Notes: generated by a model not told the origin, from the letters alone. DNA of 64,000 bases from Streptomyces sp. NBC_00525 (GCF_036346595.1 NZ_CP107834.1:186001-250000); one strand, 5' to 3'. Counted from the stretch's first letter, positions 25,269 through 34,215 are shown. Made by a program: numbers and translations.

Positions 25269-28199
25269 TTACGACTCCTCGCGGAGCTGGGCCGCCACGG
25301 CGGCCAGCGGGCCGGTCTCCTCGGTGTGGCCCAGCGGGGTGAGCCGGGCGATCGCCGTGTCGAGGCGGGCGAGCGCCGGGGCGGTGCGCTCCAGGTAGAC
25401 GCCCTCCACGACCGCCGCGAGGCGGACGCACTCGGCCCACTGCGCGGCGTGGAACCGGTCCGGGCCCGGCTCGCCCAGCTGCCCCACGGCCTTCTCCAGC
25501 GCGGCGAGGGATTCCTCGTACTGCCCGGCGTAGGCGTGGACGCGCCCGTGCTCGTAGGCGAGGGCGGTGTCCAGGGAGCGGCCGCGGGGTTCGAACGCGG
25601 CGGCGCGCGCGGCGTCGGCTATCCGGCCCGCTTCGGCGAGGTGGGCGAGGGCGTCGGCCAGGCCGTCCGGCCCCTGCTGTTCCGCCTGGAGGCGGGCGAG
25701 TTCGCGCAGGGCGTTGCTGAGCTGTTCGTAGCGCGGGTCGCGGCCGTGCGCGGCGAGCGCCTGGGCGAGGGCTTCGCGGGCCGGGCCGAAGTCGCCCCCC
25801 TCGCCGAGGAGCACCGCCGTCTCGGCGGCGATCATGGCATGGCTCCCCGGATCGTCGTCCCAGCCGGCCGATTCGGCGGCGAGGGCGACGAACTCCGCCG
25901 TGGCGGCCTTGAGATCGTCGCCGGCGTGCAGCGCTCGGGCGCGGATCAGGCGGAGTTGGGCCGTGAGGCGGTCGTCCAGCTCGCCGTCGGCGATGTCCGG
26001 CTCGGCCAGGACGGAGTCGAGCAGGGCGATGGTGTCCTCCACCCGCCCCAGGTCGAGGCTCAGCTCGGCGGCGTTGCTGTAGGTGCAGTACGCGCGCGCC
26101 CGCTGGTTGCGGCGCAGGTCCAACTCGGCGGAGCGCGTCAGCTGCCGCAGCGCTTCCTCGGGGCGGCCCAGGTACATGCAGGTTTCGGCCAGGTCGCCGT
26201 GGAGACCGGCGGTCTCGGCGACGGTGACCGGCCACTCGGCTGCCAGCCGTACGGCTTCGGCCAGATCCGTGTACGCCTCCTGCGCGTCCCGCAGGCCGAT
26301 CCGGAGCCGGCCGCGCAGCCCGAGCGTACGGGGCAGGTGCCAGTCGGGGCCGTGCTCCCGCAGCAGGTCGACGAGGGCGTCCAGTTCGGTGACGGCGGCG
26401 GGCAGGTCGCCGGAGATGGCGCGGGCGCCGGCCCGCAGGAGTGCCGCGCCGGAGGTCTGCGAGGCGAGACCGTGCCGGGCGGCGAAGGTGTGCAGCAGTT
26501 CCACTTCGGCGTATGCCGCCGCCGCGTGTTCCTCGCTCTGCACGGCCTGGAAGCGCAGGCCCAGGGCGGTCGCCCGCAGCCGCAGCAGGCGCCCCTCCTG
26601 GTACGGCGCGAGGCCGGGCGTCTCCTCGTGCAGCCGGACCGTGCGGGCGTGGACGGCGGTCAGCGCCGCCGCCTGCTTCTCGGGCCCGTCCCCGTCCGCC
26701 GCTTCCGCCTCGGCGAGTGCGCCGCAGGCCGCGGCGACGGCCGCCTCGCCCGGCAGCGCGGCGTCCTCGTAGAGTCCGGCGGCCTCTTCGTAGAGGTCCG
26801 CCGCCTCGGCGGGCTGGTTGCCGTCTCCGGCGCGGGCGGCCTCGTCGGCCAGCAGGTCCGCGCGCAGCCGTACGAGCGGGCCGACGGCAGGGTCGTCGGG
26901 GTGGGTGTAGCCGGGGGCGGTGATCAGCGTGCGCAGCCGGGCCCAGCAGAGCTGGGCCTCGGGGTGCCCCCGCTGTTCCAGTTCCCTGGCCCGGGCGACG
27001 AGTTCGGGCACCGATTCGGGAAGGGCGGGGGTCTGGGGGGCGGCGGTGGCCGCGAACGGGGCGGCCGGGGACAGGTCGTCGAGCGTGCGGACGCGCAGGG
27101 TCAGTTCGAGCCGGTCGAGGAGCGGTGCGCGGTCGAGGCGGGTCCTGCGCCGGTCGGCGTGGGCCGTGGTGCCGTTGCGGGCGTCGAAGCGGGCGGCGAG
27201 GTCGTCGGCGCGGCCGCGTACCTCGGTGCGCAGTGCGGCGACGGTCCAGGTACGGCCGGCGTATCCGGCGACGGGCAGTTCGGCGTGGCCGAGTTGCTCG
27301 ACGCGCTGGAGAAGGACCTCCACGCCGGTGAGGAAGTCGTACTGGTCCTCGGGTGAGTCCACGTCCTCGAACAGGACCCGGTTCTCGGCGAGCAGTTCCA
27401 GGCCGCGGGCCTCGTTGCCGGTGAGCGCGCAGAACTCCAGGTGGCGGCCGACCTCGCCGGCCATGGAGGGGTTGCGGCGGGAGCCCCGGTAGCCGGCGAG
27501 GTGCACGGCGCGGGCGCGCTCGGTGTCGCCGGTGCGCAGCAGGGGCAGCAGGGCGTGCGAGAAGGAGCGGGCGGGCTCCTCCTGGCAGCTCTCCTTGCCG
27601 TCGAGGACGGGTTCCCAGGCGCGCAGGGCGCGGGCGTCGTCGCCGGTGGCGAGGTGGTGGAGGGCGCGTTCGCAGATCTCGCAGGCTTCGCAGTCGCTGA
27701 GCGGGGTGCGGCTGCGGGCCGCCCACAGCTCGTAGGCGGTGGTGGCGTCGTCCGTGCCGGCGTGGGCGGCGAGGAGGTGGACCTGTCCGTAGTACGGCTG
27801 GAGGCCCAGGCCGGCCTTCTCGTACCGGTCGCGCATCTCGGTGAGCCACTGGCGCAGGGCGCTCAGCGGGATCTCGGGCAGGGCGCGCAGGGCGTTCGCC
27901 ACCCATTTGAAGCGCCAGAACAGCAGATGGCGCAGTTGCTCGGTGAAGATGTCGGGCTGCTCGTCGAAGAGGTTGAGCAGGCGGGCGAAGACGACGGGCG
28001 CCTTACGGGGTTCGGCGCCGTAGGTGTACGCCTCCTGGAGGGCGAGGAGGGCGCGGACGAGGGCCAGTGGGTCGTCGAGCTGTTCGGCGGCGTCGGTGAG
28101 TTCCTCGGCGGCGATGGTACGGGCGCGGCCGTAGGGGCGCTGCTGGTTCTCCTGGAGCCCGGCGTACAGCTCGTCGGTGTTCTGGGGTGCGGTGGGCAT
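25269..28199 (-). CDS. Large tetratricopeptide-repeat protein, HSP90 partner candidate
   Basis: 976 residues of almost pure alpha-helical repeat. TPR-like helices are clearest in the second half, e.g. EAADLYEEAAGLYEDAALPGEAAVAAACGALAEAEA, RPEEALRQLTRSAELDLRRN, QYEESLAALEKAVGQL. The N-terminal third has a CEACEICERAL cluster of three cysteines. No enzymatic domain, signal peptide or membrane segment is seen. It starts 2 nt after the stop of the HSP90 homologue, so the two are translationally coupled and very probably work together; in eukaryotes TPR proteins are HSP90 co-chaperones, but they bind a C-terminal MEEVD that this HSP90 lacks. Confidence 0.8.
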   Translation of the reverse strand: MPTAPQNTDELYAGLQENQQRPYGRARTIAAEELTDAAEQLDDPLALVRALLALQEAYTYGAEPRKAPVVFARLLNLFDEQPDIFTEQLRHLLFWRFKWVANALRALPEIPLSALRQWLTEMRDRYEKAGLGLQPYYGQVHLLAAHAGTDDATTAYELWAARSRTPLSDCEACEICERALHHLATGDDARALRAWEPVLDGKESCQEEPARSFSHALLPLLRTGDTERARAVHLAGYRGSRRNPSMAGEVGRHLEFCALTGNEARGLELLAENRVLFEDVDSPEDQYDFLTGVEVLLQRVEQLGHAELPVAGYAGRTWTVAALRTEVRGRADDLAARFDARNGTTAHADRRRTRLDRAPLLDRLELTLRVRTLDDLSPAAPFAATAAPQTPALPESVPELVARARELEQRGHPEAQLCWARLRTLITAPGYTHPDDPAVGPLVRLRADLLADEAARAGDGNQPAEAADLYEEAAGLYEDAALPGEAAVAAACGALAEAEAADGDGPEKQAAALTAVHARTVRLHEETPGLAPYQEGRLLRLRATALGLRFQAVQSEEHAAAAYAEVELLHTFAARHGLASQTSGAALLRAGARAISGDLPAAVTELDALVDLLREHGPDWHLPRTLGLRGRLRIGLRDAQEAYTDLAEAVRLAAEWPVTVAETAGLHGDLAETCMYLGRPEEALRQLTRSAELDLRRNQRARAYCTYSNAAELSLDLGRVEDTIALLDSVLAEPDIADGELDDRLTAQLRLIRARALHAGDDLKAATAEFVALAAESAGWDDDPGSHAMIAAETAVLLGEGGDFGPAREALAQALAAHGRDPRYEQLSNALRELARLQAEQQGPDGLADALAHLAEAGRIADAARAAAFEPRGRSLDTALAYEHGRVHAYAGQYEESLAALEKAVGQLGEPGPDRFHAAQWAECVRLAAVVEGVYLERTAPALARLDTAIARLTPLGHTEETGPLAAVAAQLREES

Positions 28200-28201
28200 C
28201 G

Positions 28202-30046
28202 TCAGCTGTCCTTGCGGAGGGCGTGGGCGAGGAGGTCGAGGAAGGAGCGGTTGATCAGGCTCGATTCGGCGGGCCTGAGCGGGCGCCGGGACAGCAGGGC
28301 GGCCTGCCCGTACAGGGCTTCGGCGCTGGTGCGGGCCAGTTCGGGTTCGTCGATGGCGACGGCCGTGCGGACCAGCGGGTTGAGCTGGTTGAGGATCAGC
28401 TGGGCGCGCGGGGCCTCCTGGCGCAGGGCGCCGAGGATGTCGCCCCATACGCCGCCCTGCTGTTCGCGGGCGAGCTGGGAGCGGGTGCGTTCGTGCCGGG
28501 CGTCGCGGCTGTCGATGAGGAGGGCCGGGGCGGAGGCGGGCTGGAAGGTGCGCAGGGCGACGTCGCAGTCGAAGACGGCCAGCGCGTCGCGGGCCATCGC
28601 CAGATAGGGGGCCGCGGCGAGTTCGGTCTCGCGCTCGACGGGGTCGAGGTGGGCGGTGAGGGTCGCCGGGTCGAGGTCGGCGACGCTGACCTCGGGCCGG
28701 ATCTCGGGGAGCCGGTGGACCAGTTCCCGGTCGTAGGTGTAGCCGCCGTTGACGACGCCGAGTCCGGCGGCCGAGGCGATCGCGGCGACCTGCCGGAACT
28801 CCTCCACGCTGTTCGTCACGAGCACCGTGCGGTGGGTGCGGGCGAACTCGTCCAGGCTGGTGCTGCCGTCGGTCGTCTCGAAGGGCAGCCAGGGCAGCAG
28901 CATCCGCAGGATCTCGTCGTCGTGCACGGCGAGCGACTTGACGGCGAGGTGGTGGGCGCGCAGGAAGCGGGCGAGGAGTTCCGGGTCGCTGGCGGCGACG
29001 CGGGAGATCCAGGCGCGCAGCCGTTCGGCGAGCGCGTCGCGTACGGCGGCGAGGGTGTCGTCCTCGTACAGGGATTCGCGGGAGGCCGTGGGGCGCAGGC
29101 TCTCGGCGTCCACGACGCAGCGGACGAAGAACGCCCACTCGGGCAGGATCTCCTCCGCCTGCTCGGAGAGCAGCATGCCCTTGATGTGGACGCGGTGGCC
29201 GTGTCGGCGGCCGGTGGGCACGGCCTCGGGGAGGACGCAGGCGATGCCCTTGAGCCCGACGGCGGGCAGGTCCAGGTCGATGGTGTCCAGCGGCTCGAAC
29301 CCGAAGACCTCGGTGCCGTACGCGGCGAGGGCGCGGGAGCGGGCGCCCGGTGTCGGGTGGTTGCGGGCCCAGGGGGCGGGTTCCGGGTTGACGCGGGCGC
29401 CGGGGCCGCCGGTGCCGTCGTCGAAGGTGACGGGGTGGCGCAGCAGGGAGCCGTACTGCCGGGCCAGGGCGTGGACCCGGGCGGGGCGGGTCCACTCCCC
29501 CGCGTCGGCGCGCGGGGTGAGGGTGACGGTGGTGCCGGGGCGCGGGTGGGCGGTGGCGGGCAGGGTGCGGACGGTGTAGCTGCCGTCGCCGCGTCCGCGC
29601 CATTCGACGGCGGGTGCGCCGGGGGTGCGGGCGGAGCGGCTCACGACGTGGATCTCGTCCGCGACGAGGAAGCAGGAGAGCAGGCCGATGCCGAACTGGC
29701 CGATGAAGTCGCCGCGCTGTTCGGCGATGCGCTCGGCGCGTTTGCTGCTGCGGCCGATGGTGGCGAGGAAGGCGTGGACGTCGTTCTCGGTGAGTCCGAC
29801 GCCGTCGTCCTCGATGCGTACGACGGTTTTGTCGGCGTACAGGCGGATGCCGTACGCGTCGGCGGCGGCCGGTTCGAGGGTGTGCCGGGCGGTGAGCGCG
29901 TCCACGGCGTTCTGCAGGAGTTCGCGCAGGTAGACGCGGGGGCTGGAGTAGAGGTGGTGCGAGAGGAGGTCGACGAGGCCCCGGAGATCCACCTGGAAGG
30001 TGCGGTCGTCGCCGGGCTGGGTGGAAGCGGTGTCGGGCGGAGTCAT
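28202..30046 (-). CDS. HSP90-family (HtpG-like) ATPase
   Basis: 614 residues. GHKL ATPase domain at the N-terminus: YLRELLQNAVDAL (catalytic Glu and Mg-binding Asn), VRIEDDGVGLTENDV, and the lid GDFIGQFGIGLLSCFLVADEIHVVSR. The middle domain includes LKGIACVLPE and HIKGMLLSEQAEEILPEWAFFVRCVVDAESLRPTASRESL, which corresponds to the HtpG client-binding region with the catalytic-loop Arg. The C-terminal half is divergent and has no MEEVD. It differs enough from the usual HtpG to be a specialised paralogue. It is the middle gene of an operon with a DUF4034-like protein upstream (47 nt) and a TPR protein downstream (2 nt). Confidence 0.88.
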   Translation of the reverse strand: MTPPDTASTQPGDDRTFQVDLRGLVDLLSHHLYSSPRVYLRELLQNAVDALTARHTLEPAAADAYGIRLYADKTVVRIEDDGVGLTENDVHAFLATIGRSSKRAERIAEQRGDFIGQFGIGLLSCFLVADEIHVVSRSARTPGAPAVEWRGRGDGSYTVRTLPATAHPRPGTTVTLTPRADAGEWTRPARVHALARQYGSLLRHPVTFDDGTGGPGARVNPEPAPWARNHPTPGARSRALAAYGTEVFGFEPLDTIDLDLPAVGLKGIACVLPEAVPTGRRHGHRVHIKGMLLSEQAEEILPEWAFFVRCVVDAESLRPTASRESLYEDDTLAAVRDALAERLRAWISRVAASDPELLARFLRAHHLAVKSLAVHDDEILRMLLPWLPFETTDGSTSLDEFARTHRTVLVTNSVEEFRQVAAIASAAGLGVVNGGYTYDRELVHRLPEIRPEVSVADLDPATLTAHLDPVERETELAAAPYLAMARDALAVFDCDVALRTFQPASAPALLIDSRDARHERTRSQLAREQQGGVWGDILGALRQEAPRAQLILNQLNPLVRTAVAIDEPELARTSAEALYGQAALLSRRPLRPAESSLINRSFLDLLAHALRKDS

Positions 30047-30093
30047 CGGCAGTCCGGGGGTGAGGCGGGCGGATGGGGTGGCGGCGGGTGCGT

Positions 30094-31080
30094 TCAGACG
30101 CGGCGCTGGTGGCGGGCGAACTGCTTCTCGGGTTCGCCGAAGTAGGCCCAGGGCCAGCGGGTGAAGGCGCCGTCGAGCGCGTGGAAGACGCGCTTCGCCG
30201 TCTGCCGCTCGTCGGCCAGCGACAGGGCCATCGCGAAGATGTTGAAGTCGTGCTGCCAGCCGGGGCTCCGCCGGTGGGCGGGGTGCAGGATGCTGTGTTC
30301 GGCGGCGCGGCGCAGCTCGTACTGGATCTCGGGGGTGCGCAGGCAGTCCGACTCGTCCGACTCCACCCAGTCCTCGATGTGCGCCATGGCGATGACGCAG
30401 CCGAGCCGGTCACCTTCGGGGGCGCGGCCGAAGGCGCCGCGGGCGAACCGCATGGCTTCGCCGGGTTCGCCGCTCCAGCGGGGCTGCAGCTGGGACAGCC
30501 ACTCCAGGTGGGTCTCCAGGTCCAGCGGGGCGCGGCGCAGGGCGGCGTCGCGCCGGACCTCCGTGATGTCGGCTCCGAGGGACATGCCGCGGCCGGACAT
30601 GAGGAGCTGGCGCCAGGGTGTGACCCACTCCGGGCGCAGCTCGGCCGCCTCCAGCAGGTGTTCCTCGGCGATGCGGAGCCGCTCGAAGAAGGTCTGCCAC
30701 TGTTCCCGTGTCACGTCCGCGGCCCGGGCTCCGGTGCGCGCGTCCCAGCCCCATCTGATGTGGCGTGCCCCGGAGATGAGGAGGGCGGTGGCCCGGTGTT
30801 CCTCGTCCTCGTCGACGGCACGGCCGATCCATTCCTCCACGCCGTCGAGCTCCGCGCACTCGCCCAGGACCCGGTGGTCGGTGCCGATGTCGAAGGGGGC
30901 CAGTGCCGTGCGGACGGCCTCCCAGTCCCCGGCGCCGGCGGCTTCCACCAGCGCGAGCACCCGGGTGTCGCCGAGGGCGCGCAGGGTGTACATGCCGTTC
31001 TTCGTTTTGCGCGGGGCCGGAATCACGTGCGGGTCGGGCGCCGGTCTCGCCTCGTCCCTGCCGAAAAGCTTGCCGAACAT
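30094..31080 (-). CDS. DUF4034-like protein of unknown function
   Basis: 328 residues, soluble, helical. After a short MFGKLFGRDEARP start it contains ALVEAAGAGDWEAVRTALA, VEEWIGRAVDEDEEHRATALLISGARHIRWGWDARTGARA, and a C-terminal DGAFTRWPWAYFG; these resemble, from memory, the actinobacterial DUF4034 group, which is TPR-like. GGGGAGGG precedes the ATG. It is the first gene of the HSP90/TPR operon. I cannot assign a biochemical role. Confidence 0.65.
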   Translation of the reverse strand: MFGKLFGRDEARPAPDPHVIPAPRKTKNGMYTLRALGDTRVLALVEAAGAGDWEAVRTALAPFDIGTDHRVLGECAELDGVEEWIGRAVDEDEEHRATALLISGARHIRWGWDARTGARAADVTREQWQTFFERLRIAEEHLLEAAELRPEWVTPWRQLLMSGRGMSLGADITEVRRDAALRRAPLDLETHLEWLSQLQPRWSGEPGEAMRFARGAFGRAPEGDRLGCVIAMAHIEDWVESDESDCLRTPEIQYELRRAAEHSILHPAHRRSPGWQHDFNIFAMALSLADERQTAKRVFHALDGAFTRWPWAYFGEPEKQFARHQRRV

Positions 31081-31204
31081 GCAGCGCCCTCCCCTGGTCC
31101 CGCCTGATCGTTCGGTGCAGCATAAGCGCCGGGGCGGACCGCGGCTCCACAGGGTCTTCACGGGTGCTCCACGCCTCCGGTACGGGGTGCGTGCGGCGGT
31201 GCGG

Positions 31205-31744
31205 TCAGGCCCGCGCCGCCGCCAGGGCCCTCTCGAACTCGTCGTACGCGGCGGCGTCGAAGAGCACGAACCGCACTTCTTCGACCGGGGCGGCGGCCTC
31301 GGCCAGCACGGTGCGCACGGCGATGCGGGCTCCGTCGTCCATGGGCCAGCCGTAGACGCCGGTGGAGATCGCGGGGAAGGCCACGGTACGCGCGCCCAGC
31401 TCGGCGGCCACGCGCAGGGACGTCCGGTAGCAGGACTCCAGCAGCGCCGACCGGTCCTCGGCCGCGCTCCACACCGGCCCGACCGTGTGCACGACCCAGC
31501 GGGCGTCGAGCCGGCCGGCCGTGGTGGCGACGGCGCGGCCGGTGGCCAGCCCGCCGCCGTAGTGCGAGGCACGCAGCTTCCGGCACTCGGCGAGGATTTC
31601 GGGGCCGCCCCGGCGATGGATCGCGCCGTCCACTCCGCCCCCGCCGAGCAGGGAGGAGTTGGCGGCGTTGACGACGGCGTCGACGGTCTGCCGGGTGATG
31701 TCTCCCCGCACCAGGGTGACTTCGACGGCGGAAAGTGTGCTCAT
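31205..31744 (-). CDS. Macro-domain O-acetyl-ADP-ribose deacetylase (YmdB-like)
   Basis: 179 residues forming one macro domain. ADP-ribose binding motifs are intact: GDITRQTVDAVVNAANSSLLGGGGVDGAIH (catalytic loop with Asn-Asn and the glycine run) and ISTGVYGWP (phosphate loop). Family members remove acyl or ADP-ribosyl groups from O-acetyl-ADP-ribose or proteins. It is divergent from the tRNA-like gene, the two 5' ends lying only 94 bp apart, so the two may share control. Length and motif order are typical of bacterial YmdB/MacroD enzymes. Confidence 0.9.
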   Translation of the reverse strand: MSTLSAVEVTLVRGDITRQTVDAVVNAANSSLLGGGGVDGAIHRRGGPEILAECRKLRASHYGGGLATGRAVATTAGRLDARWVVHTVGPVWSAAEDRSALLESCYRTSLRVAAELGARTVAFPAISTGVYGWPMDDGARIAVRTVLAEAAAPVEEVRFVLFDAAAYDEFERALAAARA

Positions 31745-31799
31745 GCGGCCATCATGCCGGGGCCGGCCGGGAAGCCGGTGGCTGCTCCGGGAAATCCCG

Positions 31800-31829
31800 T
31801 TGCGGTGTGATCATCGCACCGTCTACCGT
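31800..31829 (+). promoter_or_regulatory. Promoter of the tRNA-like gene
   Basis: TTGCGG (31800-31805) and TACCGT (31824-31829) with an 18-bp spacer; the -10 ends 9 bp before the 5' end of the tRNA fold, so the transcript would begin almost at the mature 5' end. Confidence 0.55.
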
Positions 31830-31838
31830 CTCGGTCAT

Positions 31839-31911
31839 CGGCGTGTAGCTCAGTCAGGAGAGCACCGGGCTCTGGACCCGGAGGGCGCAGGGGCGGAACC
31901 TGCCACGTCGG
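31839..31911 (+). tRNA. tRNA-Gln(CTG)-like gene with abnormal T-loop
   Basis: A complete 73-nt cloverleaf: acceptor stem 31839-31845/31904-31910 (one G-U), D stem GCTC/GAGC with loop AGTCAGGA, anticodon stem CCGGG/CCCGG with loop CTCTGGA (anticodon CTG, Gln), 5-nt variable region, T stem GCAGG/CCTGC, discriminator G31911. The T-loop is GGCGGAA instead of TTCRANY: T54, T55 and A58 are lost, so the normal D-loop/T-loop elbow cannot form. CCA is not encoded (CTT follows). It does not look like an ordinary elongator tRNA; a tRNA-mimic small RNA is more likely. Its 3' end is 3 nt from the ATG of the next gene. Confidence 0.7.
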
Positions 31912-31914
31912 CTT

Positions 31915-34215
31915 ATGAACGACAACGCTGAGCAGCAGCCTCTCGCAGCGGCCACCTCCTACCCGGAGAGCCGGCTGGCGGCGGCCTTCGTGACCGCGCT
32001 CACCCACCAGGACGCCGAGACCCGGCACCGCGCCGAGATCCGCGGCCGAAAGTGGCAGGACGTACTGGCCGCCATGACGTCCGGCCGGGTCACGGTCGGC
32101 TCGCGCACCCCCGTGGCCGGATTCCCGTCCTGGGTGACTCCGGAGGTGCTGCGGGGCGGCTTCCCGACCGGCGCCGCGAGCGCGGGCGGCCCGCTCCAGG
32201 AGCACGAGACCGCGGCCGCCCGGAACTTCGGCGTGCCCGCCGAGCGGCGCGCGCTCTTCGCCCACTGCCTCACCGAACCGGGGCTCGCCCGACTGTGGGA
32301 CCTGCTGGACAGCGGCGCCTACGAGGTCGGCGTGCCCGAGGAGGCCGCGCTGCTCACCGTCGCCTGGCTGGTGCGCCACGGGGAGTCCGGCGCGGCCTTC
32401 GCTCTCGTACGGGAGCTGGAGCCGTTCGCCGACCGGCTCCGCTTCCTGCCCCGCCCGGCCGGCCGCCCCGGTCCGGACGCGGGCGCCTGCGTCCACCGGC
32501 GCACCGTCGCGGACACCGCGGGCACGCTGGGGCGGCGGCGACCCAAGACGGCCGTCGAGACGCAGCGCGAGGCGCTCGCCGTGTGGCAGCCGTTCGGCGA
32601 CGAACTGCTCGTCCACTGGCTGGCCACGGCGCGCGACGGCCGGGTTCTCGCGCTCGTCCCGGACGCCGGCTGGCAGTCCCGGAGCGAGGAACTCCTCGGC
32701 CGGTACCGGGAGCTGGCGGCGCGCCACACCCTGTGCAGCAAGCACCGCGACCCCAAGGAGAACCTGGGCATCCTGTGCGGGGCGCTGGAGGAGGTCGTCG
32801 CGCGGCGGCCGCTCACGGCGCGCCGGCTGGGTCTGCTGCGGCACGCCGTGCGGTCCATGGTGCGGCGTCGGGGCCTGCCCGGTTCCGACGCGCACCTCGC
32901 CCTGCGCCGCCGCCAGGCCGCGCAGGCGGCGCTCCCGTCCCACCACGCACTGGCCCAGCTGATGCTGCGCCGGCTCGCCGCGCTTCCCCCGGAGACGGGC
33001 ATCACCGATGTAGCCCCGTACCTGTGCCCGGTGACGGTGCGGGAGGGCGAGGACACCGGTCTGCCCGCCGGGGCCGTGATCCCGGCGGCCATCGGCCGGG
33101 CGGTCGAGGCCGCGCTGAGCGCGCCGCTCGCCACGCTCGTCGAGCGCGGGGTGGTCCCGTCCGCCGAGGTCATGGCGGAGCTGGTCCCCCAGCTCGTCGC
33201 CGCGGCGACCGCGCACGCGTACGACGACGAGACGCTGCGCGCCGTGATGGCGGCGAACTACCGGGCGTTCCGCAGGCGCCGCTCCCTGCTGCTGCTCGAC
33301 CTGGCACAGCAGGTGCGGGTCGAGGAACTGCCCTGGGTGCGGGCGGTGTCGGGCCGGCGGTCCGCCGTACCGGGCGCTTCGGACGACGACGGTGCGCTGT
33401 CCGTGCTGCGCCAGCTGGGCGAGCTGGCCGTGCAGGCGTTCCCCGGGACGCTGCTGCCCAATCCGCTGGTGCGCGAGTTCGGTGTGCTGGGCCGTCAGTG
33501 CGACCTCGGCGCCCCGTTCACCGAGGAGCTGGCCGCCGACATCTTCATGGGGACGTTCGGCCCGAAGTTCCTGAAGGCGGCGCGGATCGCCGGTGAACTC
33601 CTCGGCGGCACGCTGTACGAGCGCTACTACGGCATCGACTACGACGCGATCCGCAACCTGGCGGTCGTCGAGGCGAGCGAGGCCCTGGCCCGCACGGGCG
33701 GTGCCCGGACCAGTCCCGGTTTCGCCCGGCTGTGCGCGGAGCGGTCCGGAGCGGCGGCGCGGCAGTGGTCCACGGCGGCGAACGGCGTGGTCATCGAGCA
33801 GGCGCAGATCCTCACCACGCACAACCTGGCCACGCTGGTGGGCCGGGTGGGCATCGCCCCGCAGCCCGGCTGGGCGGACCTGGCGCACCGCTCCTTCGTC
33901 ACGGTGTGCCGGCTGGTCACCCGCGTCCAGGGCGACCCGCGGCCGCTCCGCACGATCAAGGACGCCGCGTACGCGTGGCGGCAGATGGTCTTCCACCTGT
34001 CCCTGTGCCCGGAGGCGGAGCGGCGGCGGCTCGTCGCCGGCCTGGCGCGGGAGGCGGCACGCCACCCCGCCCACGCGGCCACCCGGCTGGCCCCGGCCCT
34101 GGCGGGCCTGTCCCTGGTCGCGGAGGGCGGCGCCTTCGAAGCGGACGGCACGGCGGACGGCGGGCGGGCGCGGCGCTTCACGGGGTGGACGACGGAGCCT
34201 CACTGGATGCGGTGA
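31915..34215 (+). CDS. Unknown 766-residue helical protein linked to a tRNA-like RNA
   Basis: I recognise no named domain. The protein is soluble, rich in Leu/Ala/Arg, and reads as a long helical (HEAT/ARM-like) array: e.g. EAALLTVAWLVRHGESGAAFALVRELE, RRLGLLRHAVRSMVRRRG, VEAALSAPLATLVERGVVPSAEVMAELVPQLVAAA, TIKDAAYAWRQMVFHLS. Arg-rich helices (RAFRRRRSLLLLDLAQQVR) could bind RNA. It is not a TROVE/Ro protein: no TROVE or von Willebrand motif is seen. The ATG lies 3 nt after the tRNA-like fold, with no ribosome site outside the RNA; processing after the discriminator base would give an almost leaderless mRNA. Its end overlaps the convergent VOC gene by 38 nt. Confidence 0.75.
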   Translation: MNDNAEQQPLAAATSYPESRLAAAFVTALTHQDAETRHRAEIRGRKWQDVLAAMTSGRVTVGSRTPVAGFPSWVTPEVLRGGFPTGAASAGGPLQEHETAAARNFGVPAERRALFAHCLTEPGLARLWDLLDSGAYEVGVPEEAALLTVAWLVRHGESGAAFALVRELEPFADRLRFLPRPAGRPGPDAGACVHRRTVADTAGTLGRRRPKTAVETQREALAVWQPFGDELLVHWLATARDGRVLALVPDAGWQSRSEELLGRYRELAARHTLCSKHRDPKENLGILCGALEEVVARRPLTARRLGLLRHAVRSMVRRRGLPGSDAHLALRRRQAAQAALPSHHALAQLMLRRLAALPPETGITDVAPYLCPVTVREGEDTGLPAGAVIPAAIGRAVEAALSAPLATLVERGVVPSAEVMAELVPQLVAAATAHAYDDETLRAVMAANYRAFRRRRSLLLLDLAQQVRVEELPWVRAVSGRRSAVPGASDDDGALSVLRQLGELAVQAFPGTLLPNPLVREFGVLGRQCDLGAPFTEELAADIFMGTFGPKFLKAARIAGELLGGTLYERYYGIDYDAIRNLAVVEASEALARTGGARTSPGFARLCAERSGAAARQWSTAANGVVIEQAQILTTHNLATLVGRVGIAPQPGWADLAHRSFVTVCRLVTRVQGDPRPLRTIKDAAYAWRQMVFHLSLCPEAERRRLVAGLAREAARHPAHAATRLAPALAGLSLVAEGGAFEADGTADGGRARRFTGWTTEPHWMR

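Noticed and set aside
31839..31911. Ordinary functional tRNA-Gln
   Set aside because: The T-loop lacks TTCRANY and the elbow contacts cannot form; the fold is kept as tRNA-like only.
31915..34215. TROVE/Ro60 protein with a Y RNA
   Set aside because: The tRNA-like RNA suggested it, but the protein lacks TROVE signature segments and any von Willebrand MIDAS motif, so I leave it unnamed.
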